Positions 51,728 through 60,846 of a stretch of 64,000 nt of DNA are shown here, in pieces; position 1 is the stretch's first letter; each line of letters begins with the position of its first letter. The position numbers and the translations under genes are program-made. Origin of the DNA: Natronosporangium hydrolyticum (GTDB lineage Bacteria; Actinomycetota; Actinomycetes; Mycobacteriales; Micromonosporaceae); contig NZ_CP070499.1 in assembly GCF_016925615.1 (NCBI RefSeq), positions 4,898,001 through 4,962,000 on the forward strand. Reading direction: 5' to 3'. The notes beneath the pieces were generated by a model. It worked only from the letters and a program-made list of their open reading frames with translations, did no database searches and had not been told where the DNA came from.

Positions 51728-52288
51728 TTAGCCGGTGCTGTCGCTGATCAGCGCGACCGGGCCGTCCTGCCAGATGGTGTGGACGATGACGTAGTGGTCC
51801 GCCGTAGTGAACTGGACGGCGAGATTGCCGACCCCGCCTTGCGTGACATCCACTGTGTAGCCCGGGTCCGGGGTGGCGCTGACCAGGTGCGCCTCCCCGG
51901 GAGTCAGCCGGATCACCGCGACGCCACCTGCCACCCGAAAGGTACGCGTGTAGGTGGGTTCGCCGGCAGCGTCGGTCGTCACCGTCCAGCCGTCGACGAC
52001 AGTGGCCGGTGGGGTCGGCGTACCGCTTGCTCGGGTCGGCTCGGGACTTGGCTGCGAGGTCGCGGTCGCCGTCGGGCTCGGGACCACCGGTGTGGCCGAG
52101 CCGGCCCCGGCGGGCGGGGCGGCCCGGGAGGCGACCGGTAGGTCGGCGGGTGGCAGGGCCGCGATCGGGCCCGGGGCGGCGGCGCTGACCACTGGCTGTA
52201 GCGCCACAGTCGCTAGCCCGATGCTGGCCAGGGTGGCCGCGCACCAACCCAGCACGGGCACCAACCATCGCATCCCCATAGGCGTCAT
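51728..52288 (-). CDS. Secreted or membrane-anchored hypothetical protein
   Basis: This 186-residue protein has an N-terminal hydrophobic helix (LVPVLGWCAATLASIGLATV) and a Pro/Ala/Thr-rich linker (about 40-95). A small beta-rich domain at the C-terminus follows (WTVTTDAAGEPTYTRTFRVA, GYTVDVTQGGVGNLAVQF). This suits an exported cell-wall or envelope protein. It is divergent from the OmpR-type regulator at 52315 with only 26 bp between the starts, so it may be controlled by that system. Confidence 0.68.
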   Translation of the reverse strand: MTPMGMRWLVPVLGWCAATLASIGLATVALQPVVSAAAPGPIAALPPADLPVASRAAPPAGAGSATPVVPSPTATATSQPSPEPTRASGTPTPPATVVDGWTVTTDAAGEPTYTRTFRVAGGVAVIRLTPGEAHLVSATPDPGYTVDVTQGGVGNLAVQFTTADHYVIVHTIWQDGPVALISDSTG

Positions 52289-52314
52289 TGAATCATCGCC
52301 CCTAAGGTGTCGGC

Positions 52315-53004
52315 ATGGCGACCATCCTGCTGGTCGAGGACGACCAGATCGTCGCGGCTGCGTTGACCCACGCCCTGGTCGACGCCGGCCACGTCGTCCT
52401 GCGGGCGTCGCGCGCGACCGAGGCGCTGCGGATCGTCGCGGACGACCGGCCCGAGCTGGTGATCCTGGACCTGGGGCTACCGGATATCGACGGGGCCGAC
52501 GCGCTACGGATGATCCGCGGCATCTCGGACGTCCCGGTGATCGTCGCGACCGCCCGCCGCTCCGAGCTGGACATCATCAGCCTGCTCAACGCCGGCGCGG
52601 ACGACTATGTCACCAAGCCGTTCTCGGGCGGTCACCTGCTGGCCCGGATCGCCGCCGTCCGCCGCCGTGGCCGGCCGGTACGCCCGGACGCGCCGAACCG
52701 GATCGTCGTCGGCCCACTGGTGATCGACGCGCAGAGCCGGGAGGTTCACCTCGACGGCGCGGAGATCCAGCTGACCCGGCGGGAGTTCGACCTGTTGGCG
52801 TACCTCGCCACCCGCAAAGGGCAAGTAGTCAGCCGGCGGGAGCTGCTGGCCGAGGTCTGGCAACTGGCCCGGGCCGGCGAGGAGCAGACCGTGGACGTAC
52901 ACATCTCGTGGCTACGCCGCAAGCTGGGTGAGACCGGGGCCGAGCCCCGGTTCCTGCGAACCGTCCGGGGTGTCGGTGTCAAGCTGGTGGAACCGCAGCG
53001 ATGA
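52315..53004 (+). CDS. Response regulator, OmpR/PhoB type
   Basis: This 229-residue protein has a receiver domain (acidic EDD at 8-10, Asp52 in LILDLGLPD, Lys in YVTKPF) and an OmpR winged helix (IQLTRREFDLLAYLATRKGQ, VVSRRELLAEVWQL, TVDVHISWLRRKLGE). The stop overlaps the kinase start by 4 nt (ATGA). The pair lies directly before the LPMO and DUF305 genes. Confidence 0.94.
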   Translation: MATILLVEDDQIVAAALTHALVDAGHVVLRASRATEALRIVADDRPELVILDLGLPDIDGADALRMIRGISDVPVIVATARRSELDIISLLNAGADDYVTKPFSGGHLLARIAAVRRRGRPVRPDAPNRIVVGPLVIDAQSREVHLDGAEIQLTRREFDLLAYLATRKGQVVSRRELLAEVWQLARAGEEQTVDVHISWLRRKLGETGAEPRFLRTVRGVGVKLVEPQR

Positions 53005-54308
53005 GGCTTACTGTTGCCCGACTCGCCCTGGCGATCACCACGATGGTGGCGCTGGCGTTCCTGGTGCCGCTGGCGATGCTCACCCGGCAGGTCGCCCACG
53101 ACCAAGCGGTCGCCGAGGCCCGAGCCCAGGCCGCGGCGGTGGTGGTGGCGCTCGCCGTCGACCCCAGTCCGGCGCTGTTGGAGCAGGCGGTGGCGAGCAC
53201 CGCCGCCGGCAGCGCCGGTCGGCTCGCGGTCCACCTGCCGGACCAACCGCCGATCGGGTCGAGCCGGGCGGAGCCCGCCGACATCGCCGGTACCGTACCG
53301 GACCGGCGGCCGGCCCTGATCGAATACGCCGACGGTCTGGCCTACCTGCAGCCCAGCGTGCTGGCGGGGGACCAGACCGCGGTGATCGAGGTGTACCTGC
53401 CCCACGGTGAGATCTACCGGGGGGTGTGGCCGGCGTGGCTAGGGCTCGCCGGGTTGGCGGTCGTGCTGGTGATCGGCTCGACGCTGGTCGCCGACCGACT
53501 CGGCGCCCGGCTGGTCCGCGCCACCCGCGACCTGGCCGCGGGCGCCCGCAAGCTGGGCACGGGTGACCTCACGGTCCAGGTAGTCCCCGCCGGGCCGCCG
53601 GAGCTGCGCGACGCCGCGCAGGCGTTCAACACCATGGCCGGTGACATGCGACGACTCATCGACGATGAGCGGAACCTCGCCGCCGACCTGTCGCACCGGC
53701 TACGGACGCCGATGACCGCACTGCGACTGGACGTCGAGGCGCTCCCCCGCGGCCCGGTGGCGGACCGGATGACGCAGGCGTTCGACCTGCTCGACGACGA
53801 ACTGGAGGCGATCATCACCGGAGCCCGACGCAGCGCCGCCGCCCGCCCCGGCCACCCCACCGACCTGGTGGAGGTGCTGGCCGACCGGCTGGCCTTCTGG
53901 TCGGTGCTCGCCGAGGACCAGGGGCGGGAGACATCGGTGGTCGGGGGTGACCGGCCGGTGCGCGTGCCGGTGCCGCGGGACGAGCTGATCCTCGCCATCG
54001 ACGCGTTGCTCGGCAACGTCTTCGCCCACACCCCAGAACAGACCGCGTTCCGGGTCACGGTGGGCCCGAACGGGCTGGTGGTGGAGGACGCCGGGCCGGG
54101 CATCGCCGACCCGGCGGCGGCGGTACGCCGAGGGGCTAGCGGCAGCGGCTCGACCGGGCTCGGGTTGGACATCGCCCAGCGGGTCGCCGGTGCCGTCGGC
54201 GGGCGGCTCGAGATCGGCCGCAGCCAGCTCGGCGGAGCCCGGATCGCGCTGCTGCTGCCACCCCGATCCGGCGGCCCGGGCCGCCTCGAAGGCACCGGTA
54301 CGACGTAA
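53001..54308 (+). CDS. Sensor histidine kinase
   Basis: This 435-residue membrane kinase has a first helix at about 7-27, an extracytoplasmic domain of about 110 residues and a second helix at 144-165. HAMP-like DLAAGARKLGTGDLTVQV and a HisKA domain with His232 in DLSHRLRTPMTALRL follow, then an HATPase_c domain (LLGNVFAHTPEQ, EDAGPGIADP, STGLGLDIAQRVA). It senses an external signal. It is coupled to the OmpR-type regulator. Confidence 0.94.
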   Translation: MRLTVARLALAITTMVALAFLVPLAMLTRQVAHDQAVAEARAQAAAVVVALAVDPSPALLEQAVASTAAGSAGRLAVHLPDQPPIGSSRAEPADIAGTVPDRRPALIEYADGLAYLQPSVLAGDQTAVIEVYLPHGEIYRGVWPAWLGLAGLAVVLVIGSTLVADRLGARLVRATRDLAAGARKLGTGDLTVQVVPAGPPELRDAAQAFNTMAGDMRRLIDDERNLAADLSHRLRTPMTALRLDVEALPRGPVADRMTQAFDLLDDELEAIITGARRSAAARPGHPTDLVEVLADRLAFWSVLAEDQGRETSVVGGDRPVRVPVPRDELILAIDALLGNVFAHTPEQTAFRVTVGPNGLVVEDAGPGIADPAAAVRRGASGSGSTGLGLDIAQRVAGAVGGRLEIGRSQLGGARIALLLPPRSGGPGRLEGTGTT

Positions 54309-54372
54309 GCCGGAGCAGATTTACGGGGTCGTTAAGGTCGCTTTATGGTCGGTGTCCGTAGCGTCCCCGGGC

Positions 54373-55188
54373 ATGCGCAAACTACTCGCCTATTCGTTGA
54401 CACTGGTCGTAACGTCGGCCGCCGGCCTGGTGGTCACCGCCGCGCCCGCCTCCGCCCACGGATACGTCTCCGCGCCTCCCAGCCGCCAGGCGCTCTGTGC
54501 GCAAGGGGCGGTCGGCGACTGCGGTCCGATCCAGTTCGAACCGCAGAGTGTGGAGGGCGTGAAGGGGCTGCGCAGCTGCGACGGCGGGCTCCCCCAGTTC
54601 GCCGTGCTGAGCGACGAGAGCCGGAACTGGCCGGCCCAGGATGTCGGCAGCTCGGTGACCTTCACCTGGGTCTTCACCGCCCGCCACCGGACCGCCGACT
54701 GGGAGTACTTCATCGGCGACACCCGGCTGGAGACTGTCGACGGTGGCAACCAGCAGCCGGAGGCGGTCGTATCGCACGAGGTCGACCTCTCCGGGTTCTC
54801 CGGCCGCCAGACTGTGCTCGCCATCTGGAACATCGGCGACACCCCGCACGCCTTCTACAACTGCGTCGACGTGAACATCGGTGGTAGCGGCGGTGCCCCA
54901 GCGCCGACGACCACACCGCCGACCACCACCGCTCCCACCGCGCCGCCCGCGACTGCCCCGCCGGCCGCCACCACCGCGCCACCTGCCACCGCGCCACCTG
55001 CCACGACGGCCCCGCCGAACGGCGACGCGCCGGCACCGGCGGAGGGTGAGTGGGTGGCCAACCAGGCGTACCAGGCCGGCGACGAGGTCACCTTCGACGG
55101 AGAGCGGTACGTGTGCCGCCAGTCGCACACCTCGCTGCCCGGCTGGGAGCCGTCGATCTTCACCCTCGCGCTGTGGTTGCCGCTGTGA
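54373..55188 (+). CDS. AA10 lytic polysaccharide monooxygenase with C-terminal chitin-binding module
   Basis: This 271-residue secreted copper enzyme cleaves chitin or cellulose oxidatively. The signal ends at ASA|HGY, so the mature protein starts with His29, the first ligand of the copper histidine brace; the second is the His of DTPHAFYNCVD. The fold shows SRQALCAQG, FTWVFTARHRTADWEYFIG and IWNIGD. A Pro/Thr linker (about 176-220) leads to a CBM5/12-type module, WVANQAYQAGDEVTFDGERY. The ATG at 54373 gives the clean signal peptide. A DUF305 lipoprotein gene overlaps its stop, and a two-component system precedes it. Confidence 0.93.
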   Translation: MRKLLAYSLTLVVTSAAGLVVTAAPASAHGYVSAPPSRQALCAQGAVGDCGPIQFEPQSVEGVKGLRSCDGGLPQFAVLSDESRNWPAQDVGSSVTFTWVFTARHRTADWEYFIGDTRLETVDGGNQQPEAVVSHEVDLSGFSGRQTVLAIWNIGDTPHAFYNCVDVNIGGSGGAPAPTTTPPTTTAPTAPPATAPPAATTAPPATAPPATTAPPNGDAPAPAEGEWVANQAYQAGDEVTFDGERYVCRQSHTSLPGWEPSIFTLALWLPL

Positions 55189-55805
55189 CCGGCCTGCGAC
55201 GTACTGCCATCCTGGCCGCGGCGGCGGCGCTGCTCGTCGCCACCGCGGCCTGCGGCTCGGAGTCGGAGCCGGCCGCGGCGCCGCCCGGTGAGGCAGCTTC
55301 GGTGGCCGACTCCCTCCCGGCCGCCGATCCGGAGCACAACGCGGCCGACGTCGACTTCCTACAGCTGATGATCGATCACCATCAACAAGGACTGGCGCTG
55401 ACCGGCCTCGCCGACGAGCGTACGCTGCGGGAGGAGGTCCAGTTGCTGGCCGCGGCGATCGACACCACTCAGCGGGACGAGGTCACCATCATGACCTCCT
55501 GGCTGGAGAGTTGGGACCAGCCGACCACCCTGGACCACGACAGTCACCCCGATCACGGACACCATGCCCATCATGGCGGTCTCCCCGCCACCGGGCCGGA
55601 GGAGATCGAGGCACTGCGTACCGCGTCGGACGCGGACTTCGAGCAGATGTTCCTGGTCCTGCTGACAGGGCATCAGAACAGCGCGGTGGAGCTGGCCGGC
55701 ATCGCCGCCGACGGAGTCAACCCGCAGACCCAGGACCTGGCGCAACGGATCGAGCAGTCCCGCGCCGACCAGGTCGCCCACCTGCTCCGGCTCGTCGGCG
55801 GCTGA
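55185..55805 (+). CDS. DUF305 lipoprotein
   Basis: This 206-residue protein has a lipoprotein signal with the lipobox before Cys (VATAACGSE). Two DUF305 copies follow, each with the histidine motif (FLQLMIDHHQQGLALTGLA and FEQMFLVLLTGHQNSAVELA). A histidine-rich loop (DHDSHPDHGHHAHHGG) suggests metal binding. The GTG at 55185 overlaps the LPMO stop (GTGA), so the two are co-translated. DUF305 proteins are often found beside copper enzymes, and delivery of copper to the exported LPMO is an attractive inference. Confidence 0.9.
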   Translation: MTGLRRTAILAAAAALLVATAACGSESEPAAAPPGEAASVADSLPAADPEHNAADVDFLQLMIDHHQQGLALTGLADERTLREEVQLLAAAIDTTQRDEVTIMTSWLESWDQPTTLDHDSHPDHGHHAHHGGLPATGPEEIEALRTASDADFEQMFLVLLTGHQNSAVELAGIAADGVNPQTQDLAQRIEQSRADQVAHLLRLVGG

Positions 55806-55880
55806 CCGGTGAGCCAGGGCACCCGGCTATTCGGCACGATGCGGCCGGCGGGCACCGCGCTGGGTTGGAGCTGGCCGGCT

Positions 55881-57035
55881 TCAGGCCCGGAAGCGGTCCT
55901 CGGCCGCCGGCGGCACCAGTGCGACCAGCAGCGCAGGTACGGCTGCGGCGAGCAGCGCTTCAGGACGGCCAACGTAGGTGGCCAGCACACCGAAGAGGCT
56001 CGGCCCGATGATGAACCCGGCCGCGATAAATATGATGACAAGGGTGAATCCGGTGGTCGGGCGGTCGTGGAAGACCTGTTGGCTCCACATCACCACGAAG
56101 GCGAACCCCGTGGTGAAACCAATACCGAACAGGGCAGCCGACCCCAAAGCGGCGGCCACGGAGCCGGGCGCGACCAGCAGCAACAGCGTCGAGGCACCCA
56201 CCATGACGAGCGCCACCGCCAGCGGCCGGCGCAGGCCGTACCGGTCGGCGATCCCGCCGCCGAACACCCCCACCGCGGCTCCGGCGACTCCCAGGGCCGC
56301 CCACATCGCCGGCCCGATCCAGCTCCCCAGACCATCGGCTTGCGCCGTGTCAGGGGCGTAGGCGAAGAAGGCGCCAGAGGTGATCGATACCCCCACGGTG
56401 ACGACGAACAGGCGGACCGACCGCGTGTGGAAGAACCACCCGATCCGGGGCCGTGGGCTGGCCACAGCCGGGCCCGCCCCGGCTGGTGACAGCACCCGCC
56501 AGGCCACCGCAGCCGCCACCAGCCCGATCACTGCGAACCCCCACCACGCGGCCCGCCACTGGTCTCCGGCGACCAGCACGAGGCCGCTGGCGACCACCAG
56601 CCCGACCGGCGAGCCGGCATTGACCAGCGCCAGGGCGCGCCGGCTCCCGGACAACGGGACTTGATTGCTGACCGCATCTGAGAACGGCGCCCACGCTCCA
56701 CCGGCGCTCGTACCCGCCGCGATGATCCCTACGGCAAGCAGCACCGGGCCCGGCGCCGACGCGGCTACGGCCGCGCCGACCGCCAGCAGCAGACACCCGG
56801 CCACCACCGGCACGCGAGGCCCGAACCGGGCCGTGAGCACACCGGTGACTACCGTGGCCACCAGGTAGCCGGCCTGGGCTGCGCTGGCGTAGAAACCCAG
56901 GACATCCAGGGACAGGCTGAACTCCTGCCGGAAGGTCGGCACGAACAACCCGTACGCCTGCCGGCCGATGCCATACGTCGCCACCAACGCCAGCAGACCG
57001 GCACTGCCCACACGGACGGTCTGGCTGAGGCGCAT
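55881..57035 (-). CDS. Major facilitator superfamily transporter
   Basis: This protein of about 385 residues has 12 membrane helices in two groups of six. A typical MFS loop A sequence (VLTARFGPRVPVV) lies between helices two and three, and the corresponding GGIADRYGLRRPLA in the second half. Opening GLLALVATYGIGRQAYGLF resembles CynX/NimT- or YbfB-like transporters. The ATG at 57035 is preferred over a TTG 6 bp upstream. It stands alone between two convergent neighbours. Confidence 0.9.
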   Translation of the reverse strand: MRLSQTVRVGSAGLLALVATYGIGRQAYGLFVPTFRQEFSLSLDVLGFYASAAQAGYLVATVVTGVLTARFGPRVPVVAGCLLLAVGAAVAASAPGPVLLAVGIIAAGTSAGGAWAPFSDAVSNQVPLSGSRRALALVNAGSPVGLVVASGLVLVAGDQWRAAWWGFAVIGLVAAAVAWRVLSPAGAGPAVASPRPRIGWFFHTRSVRLFVVTVGVSITSGAFFAYAPDTAQADGLGSWIGPAMWAALGVAGAAVGVFGGGIADRYGLRRPLAVALVMVGASTLLLLVAPGSVAAALGSAALFGIGFTTGFAFVVMWSQQVFHDRPTTGFTLVIIFIAAGFIIGPSLFGVLATYVGRPEALLAAAVPALLVALVPPAAEDRFRA

Positions 57036-57184
57036 AGGCAAACAAGCTACCCTCAGTCTCAGGCAGCGGGGGACGGGGTATGCGCCGGCGCGTACCGCCG
57101 CCAGTCACCAGCAGCGGAGGCTTGGTGGTCGACCAGGTGTTGGTCGAGTGGATTCAGCGGCGATGCGGCGCCTATGGTAGCGAG

Positions 57185-57598
57185 GTGCCGACCGAAGACG
57201 AATCCCGCCCGCGTACGGATGAGCCGGGATGCACCGTGACGGTGTGCCGGGACTGCTGCTGCGGCAACGCCGCAAAGCGGCCCGAAGTGGACCACGCTGC
57301 CCAACTCCAGCACCTGCAGGCGGCGTTACCCGCGCCGCACCGGGTCCGCACCAGCCTCTGCCTAGACGTGTGTGAGCAGGCCAACGTCATCGTCGTCCAC
57401 CCCACCCCGGCCGCCCGACGGGTGGGAGCCCGGCCGGTCTGGTTCGGTCTCGTCGGTGATCCCGCCATCATTGACGACCTCACCAACTGGGTACGCGACG
57501 GCGGGCCCGGCTCGGCGGAGCTGCCCGCCATCCTCGAACTGTCGCTGATCCCCGCCCCCGCCGGAACCAATCAGCTCCCTCGCGAAGCTGGTGAATGA
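57185..57598 (+). CDS. (2Fe-2S) ferredoxin-like protein
   Basis: This 137-residue protein has two cysteine groups, TVCRDCCCGNAAKRP and LCLDVCEQANVIVV, at the spacing of thioredoxin-like (2Fe-2S) ferredoxins, then ARPVWFGLVGDPAIIDDLTN and WVRDGGPGSAELPA. Actinobacterial proteins of this type are annotated as (2Fe-2S) ferredoxin domain proteins. The GTG at 57185 places the start just before the first cysteine block. It probably carries electrons for an unknown partner. Confidence 0.75.
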   Translation: MPTEDESRPRTDEPGCTVTVCRDCCCGNAAKRPEVDHAAQLQHLQAALPAPHRVRTSLCLDVCEQANVIVVHPTPAARRVGARPVWFGLVGDPAIIDDLTNWVRDGGPGSAELPAILELSLIPAPAGTNQLPREAGE

Positions 57599-57633
57599 GG
57601 AAAGGTCGTTCTCCGGTCCGCCGCACGGCTTAG

Positions 57634-59304
57634 CTAGTTGCCACCGCGCCGGCTGGCAGTCAGTCTCCGGCGAACCGCCTCGGCGGCAGCCTCGGCCCGG
57701 CTGCGCAGCCCCAGCTTGGACAGCACCCGTGCCACATGATGCTCGACGGTCTTGCGACTGAGATAAAGCCGCTCGGCTATTTCGGGATTGGACATTCCCT
57801 GCCCCAGTAGGTCGAGCACCTCCTGTTCGCGCCGGGTCAGCGCCTGCCCGGGTGGGTCGATCGCTCGGGGCGCCGGAACCCCAAGCTCTCGCAAGAGGGC
57901 GGCGGCGACGTCGGCTTCACTGCGCGCCCCCAGGCCATCGAGCGCAGCCAGTGCCGCGCGCCCCTCATCTATCGCCGCTTGTGGACGCCTGCTGCGAAGA
58001 CTCTCCCCCAGCAACAATCGAGTCCGCGCCGCCTCATACGGCATTCCCAGCGCGACAAAGCCGGCCAGCGACCGCTCAAGATGCGCGCCAGCATCATCGA
58101 ACTGCCCAGCGGCGGCATCGGCCCGACCGCTGAGGCGTTCGCCGTAGGCGGCGGCGACGGCGCACTCCCGCCCAGCCCCCAGCTCGACCATGGCCGCCGC
58201 GTGCTGCCGGGCGGCCGCCACCTCCTCACAGGCCAGCAGCGCCTGCCCCAGCAGCTCTCGCAACGCTACCGCCCGAAGCCGGTCGGGCCCGATCGCGGTG
58301 AGCCCGCGCTGCAGCACCGTGCGGGCGCTCTCCGGCCGCCCCTGCCGCAGGTGTATCTCGCCGATCGCGGCCGCCGCCGAGGGCCGTTCCTGCAACCCTG
58401 CGACCAGCCTCGCCGCTTCCTCCCACTGCCCCTGCGCCAGCCGTAGGCCGGCCAGGCCTGCCAGGGCATCACCGTGCAAGGCCGGCAGCTCGGCACCGGC
58501 CAGAGTGACCGCAGTGGATAGCTCGGCCTCCGCCTGGGGCCAATCCCCGATCGCCACCAGCATCGCCGCATAGTGGATGCGGCAATCCGCTCGCAGGTAC
58601 GGCGAACCGTACCGCTGCGCGAACCGATCGGTAGCGCGCAACCACTGTACTGCCCGGGTGAAGTCCCCACAGGACGTACAGGCGGCAAGCGTGTTGCAGC
58701 TAGTGAAGACAACCGGGTCGAGCCGGTTGCCCTCGCCACCTAACGAACCCGCCATCGCCTCGTCGAGCATGCGCACCCCGTCGACCACCCGACCCTGGTC
58801 AACCAGTGCCGCGCCACATTGACTCAACGCACACAGTTCCAGGTCGGCGTCGCCACGTTCCCGAGCCAGCTCCAGGGCCCGTCCGGCCAGCCGTTCGCAC
58901 TCCACCGCATCGACGGCGTAGTGCGCGTCGAGTAGCGTGACCCAGCCGCGCAACGGCGCGAGGTCGTGTTCGTCGACCAGCCGTCGGGCGCGGGCAGCCC
59001 AGCCCTGCCCAGCGGCGGGATTGTGCAGACCGTCGCGATAGTCCAGCGACAGCTGCCACGCCACGAACGCGGCTGCCGCCACATCGCCCTGGCGCGCCAG
59101 CAACGCGTACGCCCGCTCTCGGTACCCGGTCGAGGCGGCTAGCTCGCCGCGCCACCAGTGGGCCTCGGCCAGCCCGACCAACGCCTCGGGGGACTCGCCA
59201 GCGGCGGCGAGGGCCGCCGCGAAGGCCTCCTTAGCGGCCAGCCAGTCGCCGCTGGTCAAGGCACGGCCACCGGCGGCTAGCTGGTCGTCAGGCGCGGTCG
59301 GCAT
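57634..59304 (-). CDS. LuxR-type regulator with TPR domain
   Basis: This 556-residue protein begins with a TPR-like helical array (ASGDWLAAKEAFAAALAAAG-type repeats, e.g. PEALVGLAEAHWWRGELAAS, RVVDGVRMLDEAMAG). It ends in a LuxR helix-turn-helix (LTRREQEVLDLLGQGMSNPE, IAERLYLSRKTVEHHVARVL). No ATPase domain is present, unlike the larger LAL regulators. It is convergent with the ferredoxin-like gene and divergent from the hydrolase gene at 59428, which it may control. Confidence 0.9.
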   Translation of the reverse strand: MPTAPDDQLAAGGRALTSGDWLAAKEAFAAALAAAGESPEALVGLAEAHWWRGELAASTGYRERAYALLARQGDVAAAAFVAWQLSLDYRDGLHNPAAGQGWAARARRLVDEHDLAPLRGWVTLLDAHYAVDAVECERLAGRALELARERGDADLELCALSQCGAALVDQGRVVDGVRMLDEAMAGSLGGEGNRLDPVVFTSCNTLAACTSCGDFTRAVQWLRATDRFAQRYGSPYLRADCRIHYAAMLVAIGDWPQAEAELSTAVTLAGAELPALHGDALAGLAGLRLAQGQWEEAARLVAGLQERPSAAAAIGEIHLRQGRPESARTVLQRGLTAIGPDRLRAVALRELLGQALLACEEVAAARQHAAAMVELGAGRECAVAAAYGERLSGRADAAAGQFDDAGAHLERSLAGFVALGMPYEAARTRLLLGESLRSRRPQAAIDEGRAALAALDGLGARSEADVAAALLRELGVPAPRAIDPPGQALTRREQEVLDLLGQGMSNPEIAERLYLSRKTVEHHVARVLSKLGLRSRAEAAAEAVRRRLTASRRGGN

Positions 59305-59427
59305 GGGGCGATCGTACGTGCCGGACCCGCCACGGATTAGGTGAGTTCACCGACGCCGGCACCGGGATCGCACGAAAGGCTGTCAGTGGGTGGCGACCGG
59401 GCCGCCCCGAACCTGAGGAGCAAGGCC

Positions 59428-60252
59428 ATGGTTGAGAACCGGATCCACCGCGCGATCTCCAACGACGGCACCGAGATCGCCGGCAGTGTGCACGGAGACG
59501 GGCCGCCGCTGGTGCTGGTCCACGGCGCCTGCGCAGACGAAGATGAGTGGAGCTCGGTAGCAAAGCTGCTGGCAGACCGATTCACCTGCTACTCGATGAG
59601 CACCAGGGGCCGAGGTGCGAGCGGTTCCAACCCGGACCTGTCGACGTCGAGGCTGATCGAGGATGTCACCGCGTTCGTCGACAGCGTCGGCGCCCCGGTG
59701 CGGCTGGCCGGCGTCTCCGGCGGGGGCATGCTGGCGCTGGGGGCGGCCGCCCGGTCCTCCCAGATCGCGGCGGTCGTGACCTGGGAGGCGGTAGTGATCG
59801 AGGTGCTGCCGGACGAGGTGGCGGGTACCTTCCAGAAGGTGCTGGCGCGGATGCATGAGTTGCACGCGGCCGGCCAGTACACCGAGGGGGTCCGGACATT
59901 CCTGGGCTTTATCGGCAATGAGCACGAGATGGTGACCTTGGCGGCGGCCGACGAGTTCGCCCGGGCGGCTGACTACTTCCCGGTCGACCTGAAGGAGATC
60001 GACCAGGCGTTGGTCTCCGACGAGCCAAGCCCGACCGATCCGGCGGCACTCGCGAAGATCACCGCCCCGGTGCTGCTGATGTACGGCACCGCGTCGAAAC
60101 AGCTCGACTGGTTCGCCGCGGGCTGCCGGTTCGCCGCCGAGCACCTGCCGGCGGCTCAGGTCCGGACGGTCGCCGACGTCGGTCACCTGGCCTGCCAGGT
60201 CGCGCCGGCTACCATAGCCAGCGAACTGCGGGACTTCTTCACCACGGCGTAG
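59428..60252 (+). CDS. Alpha/beta hydrolase
   Basis: This 274-residue protein has oxyanion region VLVHGACADEDEW, nucleophile AGVSGGGML (Ser, about residue 95), an acid probably near LMYGTASKQLDWF, and His in VADVGHLACQV. The ATG at 59428 has a gaggag ribosome site. It is divergent from the TPR-LuxR regulator, a common arrangement for a regulator and its target. Substrate unknown. Confidence 0.85.
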   Translation: MVENRIHRAISNDGTEIAGSVHGDGPPLVLVHGACADEDEWSSVAKLLADRFTCYSMSTRGRGASGSNPDLSTSRLIEDVTAFVDSVGAPVRLAGVSGGGMLALGAAARSSQIAAVVTWEAVVIEVLPDEVAGTFQKVLARMHELHAAGQYTEGVRTFLGFIGNEHEMVTLAAADEFARAADYFPVDLKEIDQALVSDEPSPTDPAALAKITAPVLLMYGTASKQLDWFAAGCRFAAEHLPAAQVRTVADVGHLACQVAPATIASELRDFFTTA

Positions 60253-60310
60253 CTGCGGCTCGGAAGATCACACCGCAACGTTGGTCTGGATTCCCGGCTG
60301 CCGAGCCGGT

Positions 60311-60361
60311 GCTCCCCACTACGGGATCACCATGGAGGTGAAGGCTCCCGGGTAGTCGTCA
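60311..60361 (+). repeat. 51-bp direct repeat, copy 2
   Basis: An exact copy of 51665-51715. Here it lies outside any gene and encodes only a dead end of the membrane-protein gene (the last 16 codons and stop). Between the copies lie the OmpR system, LPMO, DUF305, MFS, ferredoxin-like, LuxR and hydrolase genes. Confidence 0.95.
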
Positions 60362-60399
60362 GCGCTTGCACACCTGCCACACTATGACAGCATCGGCCC

Positions 60400-60846
60400 A
60401 TGATGTATGTCCGGTTCGAGTCGCCGCATGCGAGCGCAGAAGGGCGACGCCCAGGCATATTCGCCCTGGCGAACGGCCTAGCGAGATCCGACAAGCTGTC
60501 CTTACCGGATTGGGCATGGTGGCGAACCAACAACGACTGGCTCGACGCCGCCTATCTCGATCCAGCGACTGTGGATCGTTCGCTCTTCGACAAGGTTCTC
60601 CACCCTAACGCAACATGCTGGTTCAAAGACACGGCTCACCACCTACTCGACCGAGTTCCCGGATACTTGAGTCTGCTTGACCGCTATGACGTACCGTGGG
60701 TCGAACGTCGCGAACACGACCCTGGGATAATCTTGTACGAGGATGCGCACCAGGTAGTCGTGACGCCCTACCGAACTACTCCGTTACAGACATCTCCAGG
60801 CCGCCACCGAGCCAGGCCCGCACCAGCGCGGCTTCCTCATCATTGA
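60400..60846 (+). CDS. Conserved actinobacterial hypothetical protein
   Basis: The protein starts MMYVRFESPHASAEGRRPGI and continues FALANGLARSDKL, NNDWLDAAYLDPATVDRSLF, PNATCWFKDTAHHLLDRVPG and PGIILYEDAHQVVVTPYRT. I recall the same order in small streptomycete proteins of unknown function. In those the protein ends near the VTPYR block, so the last 20 or so codons, which overlap the convergent NYN gene by 71 bp, may be an extension after loss of the original stop. Start is ATG 60400 or 60403. Confidence 0.7.
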   Translation: MMYVRFESPHASAEGRRPGIFALANGLARSDKLSLPDWAWWRTNNDWLDAAYLDPATVDRSLFDKVLHPNATCWFKDTAHHLLDRVPGYLSLLDRYDVPWVERREHDPGIILYEDAHQVVVTPYRTTPLQTSPGRHRARPAPARLPHH

